The notes beneath the pieces were generated by a model, which saw nothing but the letters and a program-made list of their open reading frames with translations, searched no databases and was not told the DNA's origin. Shown in pieces: positions 16,563 through 25,260 of a stretch of 64,000 nt of DNA. The stretch covers positions 124,001 through 188,000 of the forward strand of contig NZ_JAHVKO010000003.1 of NCBI RefSeq assembly GCF_019800665.1, given 5' to 3'. The stretch's first letter is position 1; every line of letters begins with the position of its first letter. The translations under genes and the position numbers were made by a program. Source of the stretch: Microbulbifer agarilyticus. GTDB lineage: Bacteria; Pseudomonadota; Gammaproteobacteria; Pseudomonadales; Cellvibrionaceae.

Positions 16563-18362
16563 ATGAGCGAAGCGCTGATCATTCTCGATCCTGCGGCAGA
16601 AAAAAGCCTGCAGCAGCAAATCCGTGAAAAGCTAATCCAGGGCATTTTGTCCGGGAGCATTCCCGCCAGTCATAAAATGCCTTCCTCGCGGCGTATGGCC
16701 GAGCAGCTGGGGGTGGCACGTAATACCGTGGTGCTCGCCTACCAGCAACTGGTGGATGACGGCTTTCTGGTAACCCGTGAGCGCAGTGGTTTCTATGTCA
16801 GCGATACCGTTTCCCAGCAGGGCGTAATCAGCCATAGTGCCGGCGAACCGCAGCGGGATGAGGATGATCGCAGCTTCTGGCGCACGCATTGCAATGCGGT
16901 CTCGGTCAATCGTCGTGCGCTACAGGCACGCCCTGCCAATTGGTTGCAATACCCCTTTCCCTTTGTCAGTAACGAATACGACCCGCGCTTGTACCCGGGA
17001 GCCGAATGGCGAGAGTGCACACGGGATATTTTTACCGCGCGGGAAGTTGCGCAGTGGGCGACACTTGGCAGCAATGAAGACGATCGCCATCTGGTGGAGC
17101 AGATCTGTACCCGGTTGCTGCCCCGTCGCGGTATCTACGTAGAGCCGGGGCAAATCCTGCTCACCTGCGGCGTGGAGCAGGCCTGCCATTTGCTTGGTGA
17201 GCTATTGCTGGGGGATCAGCGCAAACTTGCACTCGTGCAACCGGCCGCCGGTGAGACCGGCGAGATCTTCCGCCGTACCGGTGCGCAGATATTGCCGTTA
17301 AAGCAAGATGCAGACGGCCCATTGCTGGATGAGAATCTCCAACAAGCCGACTGTATTTATCTGCAGCCCAATGTGCACAATCCCACTGCGGTTACCTGCA
17401 GTCTTGAGCGCCGTCGCTTGCTGCTGAAGCAGGCGCGCGAGCAGAAAACGGTGATTATCGAGAACGACTGCGATCACGATTTCTGTTACCACGGCAATCC
17501 ATTGCCGCCGCTGAAAGGTATGGATGGCGGCGGCTCGGTTATCTACCTCTATCAGTTCCCCAAAATCATCGACCCCGGTATGCAGCTGGCATTTGTGGTT
17601 GCCCCCAAGCCGGTGATCCAGCGTTTGCGTGCGCTGCGTTATACCCTGCGAGAGCGCGTGCCCGCACTCAACCAGCGCCTGCTGGCAAAGTTTGTCGCCG
17701 CCGGCTATCTCGATGCGGCACTGTTTAAAATTACCCAGCAGTTGAAAGAGCGCTGGACGGCGCTGGGTGAAGCGCTGATGTATCACCTGCCGAAATTAAA
17801 CGTCCGGCGCGCAAGCTGCGGTACCGCCTGTTGGCTGGAACTGCCACAGCATATGGACGGTGCACAGTTACAAATTAGCGCTGAGAAAAATGGCCTGCTA
17901 CTGGAAGCCGTCAGCGATGGCAGTGCGGTGCGCCTGGGCTTTTCCGCAATCGATGCGGATAAAATTGAAGGCGGCGTGCGGGTACTCGCGCAGCTGATTA
18001 ATGGCGAATTGCAGGCGGAAGAAGAATCGCTGGCCAATACGGCAGGTAGACGCCTGAGTGCCCAGGATCTGCAGAAGGAAATGCCGGGAGCGGTTTTCCT
18101 TGGCACCAACACCCTGGGCGAATCCTATCGTATCGAGTTGAAACCCGACGGCACCATGTTGGGCTATTCGCGCAATGATGTGGAAATGGATGAGACGGAT
18201 ACCGGGCGCTGGTGGCTTGATGGCGGCCAGTGGGTGCGCCAGTGGCGCACATGGTCATACGGCCGCAAGGCCAGCTTTCACGTGGTAACCGATGGCCACC
18301 GTATCAAATGGTTTAACGAGAGCGGAAAACTGATTGATACGGCAGTTGTTGCCAACGAGTAG
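16563..18362 (+). CDS. MocR-type transcriptional regulator with extra C-terminal domain
   Basis: A 599-residue protein from ATG 16563. Residues about 10-80 are a GntR winged helix (LQQQIREKLIQGILSGSIP, PSSRRMAEQLGVARNTVVLAY). Residues about 110-480 are a fold-type I aminotransferase domain that binds PLP: QPNVHNPTA, ENDCDHDFCY, and YLYQFPKIIDPG with the Schiff-base Lys at 334. MocR regulators are usually about 450-500 residues. Here another 102 residues (498-599) follow, with a small beta-rich pattern: LKPDGTMLGYSR, DTGRWWLDGGQWVRQW and DGHRIKWFN. I do not recognise this domain in other MocR proteins. It faces an MFS transporter gene, with a nitrilase gene beyond it, which are likely targets. 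Confidence 0.88.
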   Translation: MSEALIILDPAAEKSLQQQIREKLIQGILSGSIPASHKMPSSRRMAEQLGVARNTVVLAYQQLVDDGFLVTRERSGFYVSDTVSQQGVISHSAGEPQRDEDDRSFWRTHCNAVSVNRRALQARPANWLQYPFPFVSNEYDPRLYPGAEWRECTRDIFTAREVAQWATLGSNEDDRHLVEQICTRLLPRRGIYVEPGQILLTCGVEQACHLLGELLLGDQRKLALVQPAAGETGEIFRRTGAQILPLKQDADGPLLDENLQQADCIYLQPNVHNPTAVTCSLERRRLLLKQAREQKTVIIENDCDHDFCYHGNPLPPLKGMDGGGSVIYLYQFPKIIDPGMQLAFVVAPKPVIQRLRALRYTLRERVPALNQRLLAKFVAAGYLDAALFKITQQLKERWTALGEALMYHLPKLNVRRASCGTACWLELPQHMDGAQLQISAEKNGLLLEAVSDGSAVRLGFSAIDADKIEGGVRVLAQLINGELQAEEESLANTAGRRLSAQDLQKEMPGAVFLGTNTLGESYRIELKPDGTMLGYSRNDVEMDETDTGRWWLDGGQWVRQWRTWSYGRKASFHVVTDGHRIKWFNESGKLIDTAVVANE

Positions 18363-18410
18363 CCAGGTCGAGATTAGCTATATCGAGAGTAACCAGGTCG
18401 ATTAATACGG

Positions 18411-19691
18411 TTAGCCCTGCTGGTTTGAGTGATCCAGCCGGCTTGCCGCTGGAATGGCAATCAAACAGATACCAAGAATCACCGTGGCCAGAATGATCAG
18501 CTGCGCATAGCTGCCGCCACCGGTAATGAAGTACCCTGCAAATAGTGGCCCACAGGCCAATCCCAGCTTGGAGGCAAACCCCGCAAAGGCGCCCATCTGG
18601 CCCGCGCTATCAAAACGCGAGGCGATGGTCAGGAAATAGGGCACACAGAATGCCCAGGTAATACCCGTTACCACATTGGCCATAATAAACATCGCGCGTA
18701 CATCGCTGAGCAAGAAAAGCAGCAACCCAACCAGCGTAATGACCAATGCCGCAGCAAGCGGTTTCGCAAGCGGATATTTCTGCCCGGTCACTGCCGCGAG
18801 CATGGCCCCACTGATGGCAATCAGGTTTGCCCAGAACAACGTCTGGCTGATAAATCCGAGCGGTAGCGTATAGGTTTTCCCCAGATCAAAAATAAACGCG
18901 AACAGGGCCATGTTGGCAAACTGAAAGCAGAACAGCGCGAACAGTGTAATTGCAATTGGAAGGAGAGAGCGCGATGCCTTTGTCTGTTCGTGAGCGGCAC
19001 TCGGTGATTGGGTGGGCGATTCGGACGACGGTTTACTCGGCAAAGGATAGTCCGCGATCAACGGAAGCATCACCAAGGTAATTGCGCTAAAGGTAATCAG
19101 GGCATAGAAAGGTACGTAGGTGCCATGCTCAACCACCAAGGCCGGCAGGAATCCCATACCGATAGCGCCGCCGGTGTATTGCACCAGCAGCACCATGCTG
19201 TAGCTGCGACCCGCGATACCACTGCGTGCGATGACCGCAAATCCCAGCCCTACCAGTGCACCGCCGAGAATACCGTGCACCAGGCGCAGCGGGATCAACA
19301 AATCCAGGTTGGCCAGTTGGATGGTCAATACATCCATGCCGATCGAGCAGCACAGCAGAATCGCCGCCGCACGTTTCCAGCGCGGGATATGGCGAATCAG
19401 CCAGGAAACCCCGAAGGCGCCGATAACCGCGCCGATGGTGTTGGCAAAGGTAATCTGCCCGGCCTGTTCGGCACTCAGCCCAGCGCCGGCCATCAATGCA
19501 TCCACAATGACCGGAAAGATATTGACGTAATAGAGCCCCGCCGAAGAGAGAAACGCGAGGAATACGCTCGCGGCCCAGCCATTACTCGCAAACCGGCCAC
19601 TGGCCAGCGGCCGTTGCGCTGAACTGCTATCGGGCAGCACGCCGCCGCCATTGGAAACGTCTGTCGCTGCGCTGTTTACTGGATTTTGCAT
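18411..19691 (-). CDS. MFS transporter
   Basis: A 426-residue protein with about twelve hydrophobic segments, a long polar N-terminus (about 35 residues) and a central cytoplasmic loop rich in Ser/Pro (about 205-240) between two six-helix halves. The first-half motif RHIPRWKRAAAI is a weak version of the MFS A-motif. GGSGCD-type GILGGALVGLGFAVIARSG after helix 4 also fits. The ATG at 19691 has GGAG 5 bases upstream. It is convergent with the MocR gene and divergent from the nitrilase gene, so it probably moves the compound sensed by the regulator or made by the hydrolase. The substrate is unknown. Confidence 0.88.
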   Translation of the reverse strand: MQNPVNSAATDVSNGGGVLPDSSSAQRPLASGRFASNGWAASVFLAFLSSAGLYYVNIFPVIVDALMAGAGLSAEQAGQITFANTIGAVIGAFGVSWLIRHIPRWKRAAAILLCCSIGMDVLTIQLANLDLLIPLRLVHGILGGALVGLGFAVIARSGIAGRSYSMVLLVQYTGGAIGMGFLPALVVEHGTYVPFYALITFSAITLVMLPLIADYPLPSKPSSESPTQSPSAAHEQTKASRSLLPIAITLFALFCFQFANMALFAFIFDLGKTYTLPLGFISQTLFWANLIAISGAMLAAVTGQKYPLAKPLAAALVITLVGLLLFLLSDVRAMFIMANVVTGITWAFCVPYFLTIASRFDSAGQMGAFAGFASKLGLACGPLFAGYFITGGGSYAQLIILATVILGICLIAIPAASRLDHSNQQG

Positions 19692-19960
19692 GGCTGCTCC
19701 GGTGCATCGTTTTTGCTGTGGCTGTTTTTACATCTACCTGCCCCGCGGTAGTCGGCCAGGCTCCGGATCAAAACTAACTTATTACATCATCATCCATAGT
19801 GCCAGATTGGTCCTGTCGTTGGAGCCAAAAGTCCGTTTTCGCTGAGAAATGGGGTTTGGACTCATGTCATGCGGTCATCTGGCCCTATAGCGGTGCTTTC
19901 ACATGGGCCAGTATGGTCCCAGGCAATATGAACAAGACTGCACAATCAGGAACCGGTGTA
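19692..19960. promoter_or_regulatory. Divergent control region, MFS / nitrilase
   Basis: Two TTGG-type boxes spaced 12 bases apart start at 19807 (TTGGTCC) and 19819 (TTGGAGC). An inverted repeat CTGGCCC/GGGCCAG joins 19879-19885 and 19905-19911. MocR regulators often bind paired short boxes of this sort, and a related palindrome (ACTGGACCAGT) occurs at 20884-20894 upstream of the TonB receptor gene. Assignment to the MocR protein is inference. Confidence 0.35.
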
Positions 19961-20815
19961 ATGAGTAGCAAACCCAATACGTTCGGGATAGCCGCGCTGC
20001 AACTGAAGCTTGAGGAAGTGGATAATCTCGAGCTACTGCTGCAGAAAATCCAGCGAACCAAGCTGCGTTACCCCTGGGTGAAAATGATTGTGTTGAGCGA
20101 GCTGGCACTGCGTGGCGTCGGTGCGCAGCACGCCCGTGAGCTGCCCTCCGCAGAAGAAGAAGCCTTTTGTCGCGCCGCTCGTGAGCTGGGTATCTGGTTG
20201 ATCCCTGGCTCCATGTACGAGAAATGCGGCACTGCTGTATTCAATACCACACCGGTGATCAATCCCGCGGGTGAAGTGATTGCCCGCTACCGCAAAATGT
20301 ACCCCTTCCTCCCCTATGAAAAGGGCGTGACCGCTGGCGACCAGTTTGTCGTGTTCGATATACCGGATGTGGGCTGTTTCGGTGTGTCGATTTGCTACGA
20401 CATGTGGTTTCCAGAGACCACCCGCGCCATGGTGTGGCTGGGCGCCGAGGTCATTATCCACCCTACCAAAACCGACACCATTGATCGTCAGGATGAATTG
20501 TCCATCGTCCGCGCCAGCGCCACCATGAACCAGTGCTATATCGTCGATGTGAATTCGGCCGGCGCCCAGGGGGTAGGGCGGTCCATCATTGTTGGGCCGG
20601 AAGGTGAGACTATTCACGAGGCTTCTGTAGAGGAAGAGGTTGTCGCATTTGAAGTTAATCTAGACAAAGTTACTCAAGTGCGTGAGCGCGGCATGAAAGG
20701 GCTGGGCCAGACGCTGAAGAGTTTCCGCGATGGTCGGGTGCAGTACCCTCAGTATGAAGCGGGCGCAGTATCGCCCACGTTGCAACGCCTTGGTGAACTG
20801 AAAGTACCTGAGTGA
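19961..20815 (+). CDS. Nitrilase-superfamily (carbon-nitrogen) hydrolase
   Basis: ATG 19961 has AGGAA 8 bases upstream and gives 284 residues; ATG 19928 (295 residues) is a possible alternative. The catalytic triad is Glu47 (VLSELAL), Lys112 (RYRKMYPF) and Cys145 (SICYDMWFPE), with a second Glu at 120 (FLPYEKG). This identifies a thiol amidase/nitrilase of the C-N hydrolase fold. The SICYDMWFPE motif and RKMYPFLPYE fit aliphatic amidase or N-carbamoyl-amide hydrolase branches better than true nitrilases. The product is presumably an acid plus ammonia. It lies between the MFS gene (divergent) and the TonB receptor gene (206 bases downstream, same strand). Confidence 0.9.
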   Translation: MSSKPNTFGIAALQLKLEEVDNLELLLQKIQRTKLRYPWVKMIVLSELALRGVGAQHARELPSAEEEAFCRAARELGIWLIPGSMYEKCGTAVFNTTPVINPAGEVIARYRKMYPFLPYEKGVTAGDQFVVFDIPDVGCFGVSICYDMWFPETTRAMVWLGAEVIIHPTKTDTIDRQDELSIVRASATMNQCYIVDVNSAGAQGVGRSIIVGPEGETIHEASVEEEVVAFEVNLDKVTQVRERGMKGLGQTLKSFRDGRVQYPQYEAGAVSPTLQRLGELKVPE

Positions 20816-20883
20816 TTACTTGCGTAACAAATGTCGGGGTGAGCCCCGAATAAACCGAACCCATTCTCACAGGATGAGTAAAA

Positions 20884-20894
20884 ACTGGACCAGT
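20884..20894. promoter_or_regulatory. Palindrome upstream of the TonB receptor gene
   Basis: ACTGGACCAGT is a perfect 11-base palindrome 128 bases before the receptor start. ACTGG recurs at about 20906-20910. It resembles MocR-type operators and the box upstream of the nitrilase gene. Function is inferred only. Confidence 0.3.
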
Positions 20895-21021
20895 CGTTAT
20901 AGACTAACTGGCCCTAGGTTAGGGTCAGGGTCCGGATATAAAAAATAACCACAACAATAGCCGGCGCTGTTTGGCCAGCAAAGACAATTCAAAGAGAGTT
21001 TCAAACCTAGCAGAGGGCACC

Positions 21022-23472
21022 ATGAAACAAGCAAACAAGCAGAGGTTTACCCAATCCACACTGGCCAGTGCGGTCGCGGCCGTATCTGCGGGTACGTTAT
21101 TCGCGGTTCCGCAAATCTCCCTGGCGCAAGGTGCTGAAACGGTTGAAGAAATCATCGTTACCGCAACCCGTCGCGCGCAGAGCGTACAGGACATTCCCTA
21201 CAATATTTCTGCGGTTTCCGGTGACGAGCTGGAAGCGAGCCAGATTACCGATGCTGCAGAAATGATGCGCAGTGTTCCCGGGTTGACCGTTGTGGATCGC
21301 GGATACCGCAACTCCGGCACCGTGAACGGGGTAATGATTCGTGGTGTGAACGTCGATAGCGGCTCCAATGGTGATGTGCCGCTCTCCGCCGTACCGACCG
21401 TAGCAACCTACGTAGACGACACGCCGCTGTATGCCAACTTCGTACTGAAAGACATTGAGCGCGTGGAAGTATTGCGTGGCCCACAGGGTACCCTGTATGG
21501 CTCCGGCTCCTTGGCGGGCACCGTGCGCTACATTATGAACAAGCCGAAGCTCGGCGAGTATGAAGCGACTGTGGGTAGCAGTTTCAGTCAGACAGAAGGT
21601 TCCGACGGCTTTAACATGAACAGCGATGTGCTGATCAATGTCCCGCTCGGTGACACGATGGCACTGCGTGCGAACGTGGGCATGATTGATAACGACGGCA
21701 TAGTCGATTACACCAATGTGTATGAGCTTGATGCTCAGGGTGCCCCCGTGGCAGCCGGCGGCGACATCGCCAATGGTGCGCCGGTATTCCGCAGCGTGGA
21801 AGACGCAGACACGGTGGAAATTAGCTACGCACGCGCTGCACTGCTGATCGAGCCCAATGACCAGCTGAGCGTACAGCTGTCGCATCAGATGCAGAGTGAT
21901 GAAATTGGCGGGCGTCGTCAGGTTACCCGCGGCACCAACTGGGTCAGCGGCGAAGAAGAATTCTACGATGACTATGAAAACGGTGCGGTAACCCTGGAAC
22001 CCTCCGAGCGCGACGTCTCCCTGACCTCACTGGAAATTTCTCTGGATATGGGCTTCGCCACCTTTACCTCCAGTACCTCCAGTTACTCCCACGATGGCAT
22101 TGCCATCAGTGACAACTCTGGCTTCTACGCGCAGAACAACTGGTTCGCAAACTACTACGGCGGTTCACCTCGTCCTCTGGCTCAGGCCGAACGCTTCTAC
22201 GATGACAGTGCGCTGGTGCAGGAAATTCGTCTGGTTTCCAATGGCGATAACTTCGTGGACTGGGTTGCCGGCTTCTTCTATATGGACCAGGACAGTAAGG
22301 CGGGGCAAAACAGCTATATGCCGGGTTGGGCGGCGTGGACGGCGGTTGCGCCGGCTGTATGGACCCCGGGCATTTCGTTTGCTGAAGAGTTCACCGGTTG
22401 GGGTGCTAATGTTCAGGATCAGGACTTCTACTTCCGCCGTAATCAGAACTTTACCGATGCGGCTATTTTCGGCGAAACCACATTTAACTTCTCCGATACC
22501 CTGCGCATGACTCTGGGTCTCCGTCATTTCGATAACAAGCTGACCAACGATTCGGTGCTGCAGCTGCCGATCTGGCCGGCACCGGAAGAGGATACCCGAG
22601 CGAGCTTTACCACCAAGGATGACGATACGTTGCTGAAAGCAAATGTATCCTGGGATATGAGCGAAAGCACCATGCTCTATGCGACTATCTCCGAAGGTTA
22701 TCGCCGCGGAGGCGCCAACGCGGTGCCGCTGATGGGCGGCTTCGCAGAAAGTCCGGAATACCTGCAGTACGGCGCCGACCAGGTGTTGAACTACGAGTTG
22801 GGTGTTAAGGGCACGACCGATGCAATGCGTTACACCGTGTCCCTGTTCCGCATGGATTGGACCGATCCCCAGCTCAACACGGCCACTTCCAACTGGGGCT
22901 TCTTCGCGGCGGTTAACGGCGATGAAGCGCGTACCCAGGGACTCGAAGTCGAGTTGAATGGCGACCTGAGCGAAAGCATCAGCTATAACTTCGGTTATGC
23001 CTTTGTCGATGCGGAACTGACCAAGGATTTCTACCAGCCCAGTGGTAACTGGCAGGGTAGCGGTGTCTTGGGTGAGTTTATGGTTGCCGAGTCTGGCACC
23101 ACTCTGCCCGGTACTGCCGAGCACACCATGTCACTCTCTCTGGATCACACCACCACGGTTGCGACGGATCTTACGCTGGTATCGCGTCTGAGTGGTTACT
23201 ATCAATCTGAAACCACCAACGCGATCGGCAGCGGTAGAACCTTTACCGAGTTCGATGGCTTCCAGCTGTGGAATGCGAGTAGCACACTGGTGGCGGACGA
23301 TTGGGATGTCACACTGTTTGCGAAGAACCTCTTCAATGAAGATGGTGTAACGGGTGCCCTGACCGAAGCGCACATGGGTACCGATCCGGCGGAAAACTTC
23401 TATGGCAATGCGTCAAAAGACTATATCAGTCTGCCGCGCACCCTGGGTGTTTCCGGACGCTACCACTTCTAA
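21022..23472 (+). CDS. TonB-dependent outer membrane receptor
   Basis: An 816-residue receptor from ATG 21022 (GAGGG just upstream). A long signal peptide (about 36 residues, ending near ISLAQG) precedes the TonB box EEIIVTATRR (42-51) and the plug domain, which contains VPGLTVVDRG, IRGVNVDSG and VEVLRGPQGTLYGSGSLAGTVRY. The rest is the 22-strand barrel, ending in the aromatic residue of VSGRYHF as expected for outer membrane proteins. It imports a scarce or bulky substrate using TonB energy. No siderophore genes are nearby; the neighbours (sulfotransferase-like protein, aminopeptidase, S15 hydrolase) favour a peptide-like ligand. Confidence 0.95.
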   Translation: MKQANKQRFTQSTLASAVAAVSAGTLFAVPQISLAQGAETVEEIIVTATRRAQSVQDIPYNISAVSGDELEASQITDAAEMMRSVPGLTVVDRGYRNSGTVNGVMIRGVNVDSGSNGDVPLSAVPTVATYVDDTPLYANFVLKDIERVEVLRGPQGTLYGSGSLAGTVRYIMNKPKLGEYEATVGSSFSQTEGSDGFNMNSDVLINVPLGDTMALRANVGMIDNDGIVDYTNVYELDAQGAPVAAGGDIANGAPVFRSVEDADTVEISYARAALLIEPNDQLSVQLSHQMQSDEIGGRRQVTRGTNWVSGEEEFYDDYENGAVTLEPSERDVSLTSLEISLDMGFATFTSSTSSYSHDGIAISDNSGFYAQNNWFANYYGGSPRPLAQAERFYDDSALVQEIRLVSNGDNFVDWVAGFFYMDQDSKAGQNSYMPGWAAWTAVAPAVWTPGISFAEEFTGWGANVQDQDFYFRRNQNFTDAAIFGETTFNFSDTLRMTLGLRHFDNKLTNDSVLQLPIWPAPEEDTRASFTTKDDDTLLKANVSWDMSESTMLYATISEGYRRGGANAVPLMGGFAESPEYLQYGADQVLNYELGVKGTTDAMRYTVSLFRMDWTDPQLNTATSNWGFFAAVNGDEARTQGLEVELNGDLSESISYNFGYAFVDAELTKDFYQPSGNWQGSGVLGEFMVAESGTTLPGTAEHTMSLSLDHTTTVATDLTLVSRLSGYYQSETTNAIGSGRTFTEFDGFQLWNASSTLVADDWDVTLFAKNLFNEDGVTGALTEAHMGTDPAENFYGNASKDYISLPRTLGVSGRYHF

Positions 23473-23503
23473 GACTCATCGTTGTCTCACCGTGTGACAG
23501 TTT

Positions 23504-23529
23504 AGCCGGCCTTCGAGGCCGGCTTTTTT
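23504..23529 (+). terminator. Intrinsic terminator after TonB receptor gene
   Basis: Stem 23504-23512 with 23516-23524 (9 bp, loop TCG) followed by six Ts. Confidence 0.9.
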
Positions 23530-23582
23530 ATGGCGCAAAAGCGGGTACACTGGGTAGATAACGTTAAAAATCTTCAAAGACT

Positions 23583-25214
23583 ATGCAGACAGCGGTTGAA
23601 CCCAACAGCGAAGCCAAGCAGGCGTATATCCGCGCCCGCCAGTATTTTCGTTCTGGTAACCTGAGTGCAGCGCAGAGCGCGGCTGACGAGGTGATCCGTC
23701 ATTCCCCCGGGTTTGCCAGTGGCCGCCGCTTATACGCGGACATATTAATCGGGTGTAATCAATTTGCGGCCGCGCGCGATCAGCTCGATAGTGCACTAAA
23801 GCTGTTTCCCGATCAGGTTGATCGTCGGCGCCCCATCCTGCTGCACAAAGCGACCTGCTTTATACGCGAGGGTGATCTGGCCGGTGCACTCGGCGTCGCC
23901 ACATCTGCCGACCTGAAGCCGGTGGAAGCCTTGGATGCCGCCATGCTCTCCCAGCTCGGTTATCTGCTGACCCTGTGTGAGTCTCATGAGGCCGCACTAC
24001 GGGTATTTGAACATACACTGACTCTGCAACCGGACGATCCGTTATTCTTATTCAACTGCGCTGCGGCAAACCGCGCTATGGGTAACCTTGAACGTGCGGA
24101 ACAACTCTACGATCGCGTATTGGCGTTAAACCCGCAAGACTGGGAGGCGTACAAGAATCGCTCCGATTTGCGCAAACAGAACGCCCGGCGCAACCACATT
24201 CTGGAATTGCAGCAGCAACTTGCCCAGCGCGATTTGCCTGAAGTGGCCAAGGTGCAACTGCAATTTGCCCTGGCCAAAGAATATGAAGATCAGGACCGCT
24301 ACACGGACAGTTTCGCGGCACTGCAACAGGGCTGCGAGGTAAGAAGGAAATCGATGGACTACCAGATTGATGGTGATCTATCGGTTATGTCGGATATCGC
24401 CGCGCACTTTACTTCCGAGTTTCTGGCCGGTTGTGATATCCCATCGGATTTCGGTAAAGAAATTATTTTTGTGCTCGGTATGCCGCGTACCGGATCCACG
24501 CTGCTGGATCGGATACTGTGTGCATCGGGCGATGTGGTTTCTGCCGGTGAACCGGATACCTTTGCGCGACTACTGGTGCGCGAGGCTGCGAAAGTGCAAG
24601 GCACTGAAGGCGGAAGTAATCGGAATATCATTTTGCAGGCCGGTGAAGCCCTCGATGTAACTGCGGTGGGCAAAGCATATCTCCAGCAGCTGTATGCGCG
24701 TGCTCAGCTTGCTGGAGGAAAGCGGATTGTTGATAAGAATCCCATGAACTTTCTCTACCTTGGCTGGATTGCCCGCGCACTGCCGGGCGCCAAGATTGTC
24801 CACCTGTGTCGAAACCCTATGGATACCTGCTATGCGGTGTACAAGACGCTGTTTAAAACCGCGTATCCGTTTTCCTACAGCCAGTCGGAGATGGCGCAGT
24901 ACTACGGCGCCTACCATCGATTGATGCAGCACTGGCGCGCTGTGTTTGCCGATCGGGTGATCGATGTGGATTACGAGAGCCTGGTGATGGATTTGCTAAA
25001 TACCGGGCAGGAACTTTATCGTCGCTGTGAGCTGCCTTGGGATGACGCTGTTGCGACCGGCTACTATAAATCGAATAAAGGCACCGCAACTGCGAGTGCA
25101 GCGCAGGTGCATCAGCCGGTATACCAGACGTCACTTAATAAGTGGCGTAATTACGCGGAGCAGCTGCAGCCCATGCAGGATATCCTCATGCGCGAGGGCA
25201 TAGAGTTCGCCTGA
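23583..25214 (+). CDS. TPR-repeat sulfotransferase-family protein
   Basis: A 543-residue protein with no signal peptide. The first half (about 10-210) is built of tetratricopeptide-like helices (AYIRARQYFRSGNLSAAQSAADEVI and several more). The second half is a sulfotransferase fold whose PAPS 5'-phosphate loop is GMPRTGSTLLDRIL (from residue 300), with VDKNPMNFLYLGWI and IVHLCRNPMDTC as the 3'-phosphate region. Such proteins are frequently encoded beside TonB receptors in marine gammaproteobacteria and sphingomonads; the substrate is not known. It lies 110 bases after the receptor gene but behind a terminator. Confidence 0.9.
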   Translation: MQTAVEPNSEAKQAYIRARQYFRSGNLSAAQSAADEVIRHSPGFASGRRLYADILIGCNQFAAARDQLDSALKLFPDQVDRRRPILLHKATCFIREGDLAGALGVATSADLKPVEALDAAMLSQLGYLLTLCESHEAALRVFEHTLTLQPDDPLFLFNCAAANRAMGNLERAEQLYDRVLALNPQDWEAYKNRSDLRKQNARRNHILELQQQLAQRDLPEVAKVQLQFALAKEYEDQDRYTDSFAALQQGCEVRRKSMDYQIDGDLSVMSDIAAHFTSEFLAGCDIPSDFGKEIIFVLGMPRTGSTLLDRILCASGDVVSAGEPDTFARLLVREAAKVQGTEGGSNRNIILQAGEALDVTAVGKAYLQQLYARAQLAGGKRIVDKNPMNFLYLGWIARALPGAKIVHLCRNPMDTCYAVYKTLFKTAYPFSYSQSEMAQYYGAYHRLMQHWRAVFADRVIDVDYESLVMDLLNTGQELYRRCELPWDDAVATGYYKSNKGTATASAAQVHQPVYQTSLNKWRNYAEQLQPMQDILMREGIEFA

Positions 25215-25220
25215 TACCAA

Positions 25221-25252
25221 ATAAAAATGGCAGCCGAGGCTGCCATTTTTAT
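25221..25252. terminator. Bidirectional terminator between sulfotransferase and M1 peptidase genes
   Basis: A near-perfect 14-15 bp stem with an A tract on one side and a T tract on the other (ATAAAAATGGCAGC / GCTGCCATTTTTAT). It serves both convergent genes. Confidence 0.9.
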
Positions 25253-25260
25253 TTGCTTGT

